DNA of 64,000 nucleotides from contig NZ_CP098514.1 of the NCBI RefSeq assembly GCF_023703775.1, positions 186,001 through 250,000 on the forward strand, written 5' to 3'. The translations under genes and the position numbers were made by a program. Shown piece by piece: positions 57,601 through 64,000 of this stretch. The notes under the pieces are model-generated. The model was given only the letters and a program-made list of their open reading frames with translations. It did not search any database and had not been told where the DNA came from. The DNA comes from Haloplanus sp. GDY1 (GTDB taxonomy: Archaea > Halobacteriota > Halobacteria > Halobacteriales > Haloferacaceae). Each line of letters opens with the position of its first letter. Position 1 is the first letter of the stretch.

Positions 57601-60006
57601 GGCGACGACTATCGCGGGGCGCGAGCGGTCGAGCAGCGGATTCGCTCGGCGCGGCTCTACGAGTACGCCGAGGAGGCCGGGCTCGTCGAGGACAAACTCA
57701 GCGTTCCCGACGCCGTGATGCGAGGGAGCGAGGAGATGGCCCGTGGCTTCCTGCGGGCGCTGTTCACCGCCGACGGGAGCGTCCAGGGCACCGTCGAGAA
57801 GGGCGTCTCCGTTCGGCTGTGGAGTGCCGACGCCGACCTGCTCGGCGACGTTCAGCGACTCCTCCTGAACTTCGGCATCGCGAGCAAGGTGTACGAGAAC
57901 CGGGAGGACGCGGGCACGACGGAACTCTCGGACGGTCGCGGGGGGACGAAGGAGTACGAGACGCAGGCCCAGCACGAACTCGTCGTCGTCAAGGACAACC
58001 TCGAACGGTTCCGCGACGAGATCGGCTTCCTGCTGGACTACAAGACGGAGGCGCTCGACGAGCGGCTCGACGGCTACGACCGCGGGCCGTACAGCGAGCG
58101 ATTCGAGGCGACCGTCGAGTCCGTCGACCGAGACGGCCACGAGGCGGTGTACGACCTGACCGAACCGGACACGAACTCCTTCGTCGCCAACGGGCTCGTG
58201 GTCCACAACTGCGGCGAACAGCCGTTGGAGGAGTACGAGGCCTGCAACCTCGGCCACATCAACCTCTCGACGCTCGCGGATCTGGACGCGCCCGACTGGC
58301 GCGTGTGGGCCGACGAGCACGCCGACGAGTACGACTCCCAGTCCGCGGCCGTCGAGGCGTTCCTCGACGAGGCAGTCGACTGGGAGGCCTTCGACCACCG
58401 CATCGCGTACGGCACGCGCTTCCTGGAGAACGTCGTCACGATGTCGGACTTCCCGGTCGAGGAGATCGAGCGGAAGGTCCGGGAGATGCGCAAGATCGGG
58501 CTGGGCGTCATGGGGCTGGCACAGCTGTACGTCCAGCTCGGCATCCGCTACGGCAGCGAGACGGGCAACGAGGTGGCCCGCCAGCTGATGACCCACATCA
58601 ACCACGAGTCGAAGTGGACCTCCCACGAACTCGCCGAGGAGCGCGGCGCCTTCGAGGACTGGGGGGACTCGAAGTTCGCCGACCCCGTCCGCTACCGCGA
58701 GTGGTTCGAACACCACACGGGCCTCGACGCCGACGAGTGGGCCGAGGGCTTCCCCATCCGCAACCACAACACCACCACCATCGCACCGACGGGGACGACG
58801 TCGATGGTCGGCAACACCACCGGCGGCTGTGAACCCATCTACAACGTCGCCTACTACAAGAACGTCTCCGACGACGTGCAGGGCGACGAGATGCTCGTCG
58901 AGTTCGACGACTACTTCCTGCGGACGCTGGAGGCGAACGACCTCGACATCGACGCGGTGAAGGAGGAGGCCCAGGAGCAGATGGCGGAAAACGAGTTCGA
59001 CGGGGTCGAGGGGCTGGACACCGTCCCGAACGCCATCGGCGAACTGTTCGTCGTCACCGGCGACCTCTCCGGGAAGGAACACGCCGCGGTCCAGTGTGCG
59101 TGTCAGGAGGGCGTCGACTCCGCCATCTCGAAGACCTGTAACTTCCCCAACAGCGCCACGGTCGAGGACATGGACGAGGTGTACCGCTACATCTACGACC
59201 ACGGCGGGAAGGGCGTCACCGTCTACCGCGACGGCACGCGCTCGAAGCAGGTGCTGACCACCCGCGCGAAGAACACGGAGTTCGCCGACGAGAGCGAGGC
59301 CGCGGAGGCGCTGGTCGAGCAGATCGAGGAGGTGTTCGGCGGCATCGAGGGCTTCCTCGACAACGAGGACGTGCAGGCCGCCCTCGACACCCAGCTTTCG
59401 GACCTGCTCGCGGCCGCCGACGGCGAGCGCGAACTCGGCACGAAGCGGCCGCGTCCGGACGTCCTCCACGGCGTCACCCAGCGGATCGACACCGGCTACG
59501 GGAAGCTCTACGTCAACATCAACGAGGACGAGGGCGGTCGGCCGTTCGAACTGTTCGCCAACATCGGCAACTCGGGTGGCTTCACCGCCTCCTTCACCGA
59601 GGCACTGGCGAAGACCATCTCGACGGCCCTGCGCTCGGGCGTCGACCCCCGGGAGATCGCCTCGGAACTCCAGGGCATCCGGTCGCCGAAGGTGGCCTGG
59701 GACAAGGGCGAACAGATCAACTCCATCCCCGACGCCATCGGGACGGCGATGCGGCGCTACCTCGACGGCGAAATCGACAAGCCGTACCCGAAACAGCAGA
59801 ACCTCACCGAACTGGAGAAGGCGGAGGCGGAGGCGATGGACGGCGGCCCCGAGGCCGACGGCGGCGCGGCCGCGGCGGCCGACGACGACACCGCGGACCT
59901 CCTCGCCGCCGGCGAGAGCCCCGAGTGTCCCGAGTGTGGCGCGATGAGCCTCTACTACTCCGAGGGCTGCAAGACCTGCGAGTCCTGTGGCTGGTCGGAG
60001 TGTTGA
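54643..60006 (+). CDS. nrdJ: Adenosylcobalamin-dependent (class II) ribonucleotide reductase with two inteins
   Basis: 1787 residues of which 384 + 372 belong to two inteins, leaving a 1031-residue extein of normal size. Extein landmarks: LMNAG..[13 protein letters not shown], then [16 protein letters not shown] and [22 protein letters not shown] (active-site Cys and CGEQ motif), [18 protein letters not shown] and the C-terminal CPECG..[9 protein letters not shown] zinc/redox tail. It reduces ribonucleotides using B12. The inteins sit at both catalytic motifs. No antisense or internal frame disruptions are visible. Coupled to a 29-codon ORF at its start. Confidence 0.95.
   Translation: [1787 protein letters not shown]
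55363..56514 (+). mobile_element. Intein 1 of nrdJ (LAGLIDADG type)
   Basis: 384 residues from [13 protein letters not shown] (block A, Cys1) to [18 protein letters not shown] (blocks F and G, His-Asn end), followed by Cys of the extein. A LAGLIDADG homing endonuclease is visible: [14 protein letters not shown] and [16 protein letters not shown]. All splicing residues are intact. Insertion is in FDQM/[8 protein letters not shown], a conserved motif of the reductase. Bases look slightly less GC at wobble than the host. Confidence 0.93.
57094..58209 (+). mobile_element. Intein 2 of nrdJ (LAGLIDADG type)
   Basis: 372 residues from [13 protein letters not shown] (block A) to [13 protein letters not shown], followed by Cys of the extein. 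Endonuclease motifs [15 protein letters not shown] and [13 protein letters not shown] are present. Inserted in NP/CGEQ, the catalytic cysteine motif of the reductase. It is distinct from intein 1 in sequence, so the two are independent acquisitions. Confidence 0.93.
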
Positions 60007-60140
60007 CCTGATCGGCTGACCGCACCTCCCGACGGGATCGGGTTCCGAAACGGGCACCGCCGGGGATCGAACGTTCCGACCCCGACAGTCCGGGCGACGC
60101 CGGCGGAACAGTCATGTCGATGTGGACCTGAAGGAGTGAC

Positions 60141-60260
60141 ATGTCAGCGTCAGGTGGACGTCCCTGCCCTCGCTGTGAGACGGCGATGCGCCGTCGTCAC
60201 TGCAAGTACGTCTGTCCGAACCACGGGGTCGTCTACGACTGCAGCGACACGTTCTGGTGA
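60141..60260 (+). CDS. HVO_2523-family small zinc-finger protein
   Basis: A 39-residue protein: RPCPRCETAM, then HCKYVCPNHGVVYDCSDTFW. CPRC and a second Cys/His set (HC..C..H..C) form a compact zinc finger; the C-terminal DCSDTFW is typical of the haloarchaeal HVO_2523 family. Function unknown. The ATG at 60141 has a strong AGGAGTGA Shine-Dalgarno 1-8 bp upstream. Too short for ordinary ORF cut-offs. Confidence 0.8.
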   Translation: MSASGGRPCPRCETAMRRRHCKYVCPNHGVVYDCSDTFW

Positions 60261-60329
60261 CATGACGAGCCGAGAACACTCCCAACCCGGGAACCGCTGG
60301 TGCGCGTGCGCGCCGACCGGAGCGAACCC

Positions 60330-61331
60330 ATGGTGAGCGACGACGGCGTCGCTCGCGGGAAGGCGATCCAGCGGCGGACGGGCAAGACGTTCCACCTCGC
60401 GACGCGACTCCTCCCCGAACGCGTCCGGGAGGCGACGTACGTCCTCTATGCCTTCTTCCGGGTGGCCGACGAGGTGGTCGACGACGCCGAGGGCGTCCCG
60501 CCGGCGGAGCAACGCGCGGAGCTGGAGCGGCTGCGCGCGGCGGCGCTCGGCGAGGAGCCGACCGACGACCCCGTCCTCGCGGCCTTCGCCGACCTTCGCG
60601 AGCGACACGGCATCAGCGACGCGGACGTGAACACGTTCGTCGACGCGATGTTGACCGACGTGACCAAGGACCGCTACGAGACCTTCGAGGAACTTCGGGC
60701 GTACATGGACGGCTCGGCGGCCGCGGTCGGTCGGATGATGACGGCGGTGATGGCGCCCGAGCGCCCGGAGCGGGCGCTCCCCCACGCGACGGCGCTCGGC
60801 GAGGCGTTCCAGCTTTCCAACTTCCTGCGTGACGTTCGCGAGGACATCGTCGAACGGGATCGGATCTACCTGCCACAGGAGACGCTGGACGAATACGGCG
60901 TCTCGGAGGCGGACCTCCGGAACTTCGAGGCGACCGACGAGTTCCGGCGGGCGATGGAGCGGGAACTCCGGCGGACGGAGGCGCGCTACCGCGAGGGCGT
61001 CGCCGGCATCGAGTATCTCCCCGACGACTGCCAGTTCCCGGTGCTGGTCGCCGCGGTGCTGTACGCGGACCACCACCGACTGATCCGCGGACGGGATTAC
61101 GACGTGCTCTCGGCGACGCCGAGCATCGGCCGGGTCCGGAAGCTGGCGCTCGTCGCCCGGACGCGCTGGCACTGGGCGTGGAACCGCGACCCCGAAACCG
61201 TGTTCCGGCGCGTGAGCGCGGTGTCGGACGCGACGGGTGATCCGGACCCCGACCGCGACCGCGGGACGAACCGCGGGTTCGGGCGGCGCCTCGTTCACGG
61301 GGCGGTCGAGGGGATCCGCCGGCTGACCTAG
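60330..61331 (+). CDS. crtB: Phytoene synthase
   Basis: A 333-residue squalene/phytoene synthase. The two Asp-rich motifs are DEVVDD and DVREDI within EAFQLSNFLRDVREDIVERDRIYLPQETL; TYVLYAFFRVAD and MDGSAAAVGRMM are also conserved. It condenses two GGPP to phytoene, the first step of bacterioruberin synthesis. ATG at 60330 chosen; the GTG at 60300 is possible. The stop is 4 bp inside the convergent cruF stop. Confidence 0.95.
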   Translation: MVSDDGVARGKAIQRRTGKTFHLATRLLPERVREATYVLYAFFRVADEVVDDAEGVPPAEQRAELERLRAAALGEEPTDDPVLAAFADLRERHGISDADVNTFVDAMLTDVTKDRYETFEELRAYMDGSAAAVGRMMTAVMAPERPERALPHATALGEAFQLSNFLRDVREDIVERDRIYLPQETLDEYGVSEADLRNFEATDEFRRAMERELRRTEARYREGVAGIEYLPDDCQFPVLVAAVLYADHHRLIRGRDYDVLSATPSIGRVRKLALVARTRWHWAWNRDPETVFRRVSAVSDATGDPDPDRDRGTNRGFGRRLVHGAVEGIRRLT

Positions 61332-62191
61332 CCCGTCGGCACGTCGAAGCGGTCGGTGCGGAGCAGGCCGACCCCGAACAGGCCCCCCACTGCGGCCGCA
61401 CCCCAGTTACCGAAGTAGACGTTGATCGCCCCCCAGAGCAGGACGAAACTCACCAGGTCGTCGAGGGCGAACTCGCAGGTTTCGAGGCGCGCGCGCAGCG
61501 CCGCCCGGTCGAGGACGGCGTCGAGGACGAGGACCGTCACCGTCGCGGACAGCACCCACCCCGCGAAGTTCGACAGCGGGACGCCGTAGACGGGACCGCC
61601 GCCCGGGTAGGTCCAGAACCCGAGCGCCACGGCCCCCGGATCGAGGACGAGGTCCATGGCGACGACGGTGCCGATCACCGCGGGCAGGCGCACCCGTGCC
61701 GTTCCCGCCCGCGCCCCGAGCAGGAGCACGCAGAGCAGGTAGGCGTTACACACTAGCGGCAGGAAGAAGACCGGCAGACCGATGGGGACGCCCGCGACGG
61801 TCGGTCCGAGGTCGACGGCGTAGTGGAAGTCGCCGTAGGGCCACCCCGTCCGGAGGCCGACGAACTCGACGGCGTAGGCGTAGAGCGCGAGCCCGGCCAC
61901 GCCGATCGCGCCCCGGCGGTCGATCAGCGGCGCCACGCCGACCAGCAGCGGCGAGCGCATGACGAGCGTCCCCAGGAGGATCAGGAGGGGATCGAACGCC
62001 AGCGGGGGCGGGAGCAGCCTCTCCGCGCTGGCGACGAGGAGGACGGCCCCGACCACGGGGAAGACGACGGCGACGGTGACCCGATTCTCCCGGATCAGGT
62101 CGTCGAGTCGGGCCTGCAGTTCGGGCCGCGTCGACCGAGCCGCCGTCGTCGGGGCGGCGACCGCCCCGTCGCCGCCGTCCTCGCTACCCAT
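61328..62191 (-). CDS. cruF: Bisanhydrobacterioruberin hydratase-type carotenoid enzyme (CruF/DUF422)
   Basis: A 287-residue membrane protein with about seven helices. AYAVEFVGLRTGWPYGDFHYAVDLGP, VGVPLFF-type segment PIGLPVFFLPLVCNAYLL, and AMDLVLDPGAVALGFWTY with LSNFAGWVL are the DUF422 motifs. In Haloarcula and Haloferax, CruF hydrates the ends of bisanhydrobacterioruberin. Overlaps lyeJ by 8 bp, so both are one operon with crtD. Confidence 0.93.
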   Translation of the reverse strand: MGSEDGGDGAVAAPTTAARSTRPELQARLDDLIRENRVTVAVVFPVVGAVLLVASAERLLPPPLAFDPLLILLGTLVMRSPLLVGVAPLIDRRGAIGVAGLALYAYAVEFVGLRTGWPYGDFHYAVDLGPTVAGVPIGLPVFFLPLVCNAYLLCVLLLGARAGTARVRLPAVIGTVVAMDLVLDPGAVALGFWTYPGGGPVYGVPLSNFAGWVLSATVTVLVLDAVLDRAALRARLETCEFALDDLVSFVLLWGAINVYFGNWGAAAVGGLFGVGLLRTDRFDVPTG

Positions 62192-63026
62192 GCGCCAGCC
62201 TCCAGAGCCCGCCCATCGTGAGGACGGCGCCCACCGCGGTGTTCACGGCCGGATACCACCAGTAGGCCCGCGAGACGTCGACCGAGGTCCCCGCCACGAG
62301 GGCGACGGCAACGGGGTACAGGCCGAGCAGGAGGCCGAGTCGGGGGTCGAGGAGGCCGAAGGCGACGGCGGCGAGCGTCCAGCAGGCGGCACAGTAGGCG
62401 TAGGTCCGCCGCTCGCCGAGGCGGGTGGCGGTCGTCTCGATGCCCGCCCGGCGGTCCGGTTCGATGTCGGGAATCGCGGAGAAGGTGTGCATCGCCATCG
62501 ACCAGAGCCAGCCGCCGCCGACGGCCAGGACGGGAGGATGGGAGCCGGCGACGGCGGCGTAGGCGGCGGCGCCGGGCAGGACGTACAGGCCGTTCGAGAG
62601 CGAGTCCAGCGGCGGCCGCGTCTTCAGGCGGAGTGGGGGTGCGCTGTAGGCGACGCCGAGGACGAGGAAGCCGCCGATCCAGAGCCACGCGACCCGGGGA
62701 ACCAGGGCGAGCGGGAGGGCGACGAGCGCGCCGCACAGGGCGACGGCCGCGGGGATCAGGGAGTCGCCGCCGTACCGAACCTCCCGGGTTTCCTTCTTCG
62801 GATTCTCCGCGTCGACGTCGGCGTCGAACACGTCGTTGACGCCGTACAGCAGGACGTTCGCGGGGAGCAGGAAGTACGCGAAGAGCGCGAGCGTCGCGGG
62901 GGTGAACAGGGCCGCGGTCGAGCGTGCGCCGTAGACGACCCCCACCGCCACCGGGCCGGCCAGATAGAGCCAGAACCGCGGCCGCGAGGTCCGGAGCAGG
63001 TAGCGGAGGCGGTCGTCCGGCATCAT
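62184..63026 (-). CDS. lyeJ: UbiA-family lycopene elongase
   Basis: A 280-residue prenyltransferase: SRPRFWLYLAGPVAVG, the first Asp motif NDVFDADVDAENPKKE, AYSAPPLRLKTRPPLDSLSNG, and the second motif AIPDIEPDRRAGIETTATRLG. It adds C5 units to lycopene. Start at the first of two ATGs, which overlaps the crtD stop (ATGA). The order crtD-lyeJ-cruF is the standard haloarchaeal cluster. Confidence 0.93.
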   Translation of the reverse strand: MMPDDRLRYLLRTSRPRFWLYLAGPVAVGVVYGARSTAALFTPATLALFAYFLLPANVLLYGVNDVFDADVDAENPKKETREVRYGGDSLIPAAVALCGALVALPLALVPRVAWLWIGGFLVLGVAYSAPPLRLKTRPPLDSLSNGLYVLPGAAAYAAVAGSHPPVLAVGGGWLWSMAMHTFSAIPDIEPDRRAGIETTATRLGERRTYAYCAACWTLAAVAFGLLDPRLGLLLGLYPVAVALVAGTSVDVSRAYWWYPAVNTAVGAVLTMGGLWRLAHG

Positions 63027-64000
63027 CGGGCGTTCGCCATCGTCTCCGCCGTCAGGCGGCCGCTGATGAGGCACATGGGAACCCCGATGCCCGGGGTTGT
63101 GAACGACCCCGTGAAGTAGAGGCCGTCGACCTCGGTCGAGGCGTGTGGCGGCCGGAGCAACGAGGTCTGACGGAGCGTGTGCGCGAGGCCGAGGGCGGTG
63201 CCCTTCGTGCTGTTGTACCGGTCCGCGAACTCGGAGACGGAGAAGGTCTCCTCGACGACGATCCGGTCCCGGAGGTCGACCCCGGTGTGGTCGGCGATGT
63301 CCTCCAGCAGCAGGTCGCGGAACGCCGCCCGGCGCTCCGGCCCGTCGTCGAGGCCGGGCGCGATGGGCGCGAGAACGAACAGGTTGCTGTGGCCCTCGGG
63401 GGCGACGGTGTCGTCCGTCTCGCTCGGAACGCAGAGGTAGTAGGCGGGGTCCTCGGGCCACGTGGGGTCGTCGCCGAAGATGGTCTCGAAGTGGTCGTCC
63501 CAGTTCGTCGGGAGGACGAGCGTGTGGTGGGCCAGCGGTTCGACGTCACCCTCGACGCCGAGGTAGAGTAGGAACGCGGAGGGCGCGTAGGTGCGGGAGT
63601 CCCAGTAGTCGGCGTCGTACTGGCGGTCCTCGGGCACGAGGAGTTCCTGTTCGGTGTGGGCGTAGTCGGCGTCGGAGACCACCTCGTCGGGGAAGAACTC
63701 CCGGCCGTCCTCGGTGCGGACGGCGAACGCGCCCTCCCGGCCCCTGATCTCGGCGACGGGGTGGTCGGTCCGGAAGTCCACGCCGAGTTCCTCGGCCATG
63801 GCGACGACGCCGTCGACGACGCCCCCCATCCCGTCCTCGGGGTAGTAGACGCCGAGGTTGAAGTCGACGTGGCTCATCAGGTTGTAGAGCGCGGGCGTGT
63901 TGTTCGGCGCGCCGCCGAGGAAGACCAGCGAGTACTGGACGATCTGCTGGAGTTTGGGGTGGTCGAAGTAGTCCTCGACGTGGTCCTGCATCGTCCCCAG
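63023..64000 (-). CDS. crtD: Carotenoid 3,4-desaturase, C-terminal part (5' end outside window)
   Basis: The open frame continues past the right edge, leaving 325 residues of the C-terminal part. YSLVFLGGAPNNTPALYNLMSHVDFNLGVYYPEDGM, SDADYAHTEQELL and GLYFTGSFTTPGIGVPMCLISGRLTAETM match phytoene-desaturase-type flavoproteins. The C-terminal FAD motif (GIGVPMCLISGRLTA) is intact. First gene of crtD-lyeJ-cruF; its desaturase role is assigned from this cluster, since related phytoene desaturases share these motifs. Confidence 0.9.
   Translation of the reverse strand: MGTMQDHVEDYFDHPKLQQIVQYSLVFLGGAPNNTPALYNLMSHVDFNLGVYYPEDGMGGVVDGVVAMAEELGVDFRTDHPVAEIRGREGAFAVRTEDGREFFPDEVVSDADYAHTEQELLVPEDRQYDADYWDSRTYAPSAFLLYLGVEGDVEPLAHHTLVLPTNWDDHFETIFGDDPTWPEDPAYYLCVPSETDDTVAPEGHSNLFVLAPIAPGLDDGPERRAAFRDLLLEDIADHTGVDLRDRIVVEETFSVSEFADRYNSTKGTALGLAHTLRQTSLLRPPHASTEVDGLYFTGSFTTPGIGVPMCLISGRLTAETMANAR

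Noticed and set aside
55687-60057. 1456-codon open frame on the minus strand opposite nrdJ
   Set aside because: It is the mirror of a real coding sequence in very GC-rich DNA; composition lacks any domain, and the plus strand carries clear reductase and intein motifs.
60262-60336. 24-codon ORF between the zinc-finger gene and crtB
   Set aside because: It has no SD or promoter of its own and overlaps the crtB start out of frame; Cys/Trp-rich peptide without known family.

Overview
The window is chromosomal DNA of a haloarchaeon (class Halobacteria), most likely a Haloferacales or Haloarculales relative. GC content is very high, proteins are acidic, and many starts are GTG or share a 4-bp ATGA/GTGA overlap with the previous stop. 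Marker genes include amphi-Trp, HEWD, DUF7331 and HVO_2523-type small proteins, archaeal GlmU-like enzymes, Cdc48, RadB, an intein-split class II ribonucleotide reductase and the bacterioruberin genes. Gene content is mostly core and accessory chromosome. I see no transposase, integrase, phage gene or CRISPR array.

Layout. 1-1.5 kb: the C-terminus of AglB followed directly by a DUF368 membrane protein, a plausible lipid-carrier flippase for N-glycosylation. 1.5-5.5 kb: small metabolic and stress genes, with a 17-bp minisatellite between pgp and a FAD dehydrogenase. 5.5-11.8 kb: amino-sugar and uronate nucleotide supply (glmS, two GlmU-type enzymes, aglM). 11.8-16.5 kb: ileS and an arylsulfotransferase-like membrane protein. 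16.5-17.3 kb: small genes and a decayed lipoprotein gene behind two identical-arm TTTAGG-N4-CCTAAA operators; a third copy lies at 29.6 kb. 17.5-26 kb: a signalling block with a Bat-like HTH split into two overlapping ORFs, a PAS/GAF histidine kinase, a HalX response regulator, and a LOV-domain histidine kinase divergent from a double KaiC ATPase. 26-34 kb: thioesterase, DUF151, ArsR-type regulator, Dps, glycerate kinase, TraB, M50 protease. 33.5-36.3 kb: two small regulator/membrane-protein units, each with a palindromic operator. 36-48.9 kb: PAC2, CorA, PurM, CBS-HTH, a tRNA-like locus, Cdc48, LarC, RidA, a RuvC-like protein opposite RadB, a CBS-HPF protein, and a C45 hydrolase. 49.5-49.8 kb: 111-bp tandem copies of an interrupted tRNA-Val 3' end beside the real tRNA-Val(GAC). 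50-54 kb: trpDFEG. 54.5-60 kb: nrdJ with two inteins, preceded by a 29-codon ORF. 60-64 kb: crtB and cruF-lyeJ-crtD for bacterioruberin.

The strongest leads are the AglB-DUF368 coupling, the iron-box-like mini-regulon of small unknown genes, the light-sensor/KaiC pair, the RNase H-fold protein facing RadB, the 37-bp palindrome of the DUF2178-HTH pair, and the tRNA-derived tandem repeat. All family assignments were made by eye from motifs and remembered family features; no database search was run.
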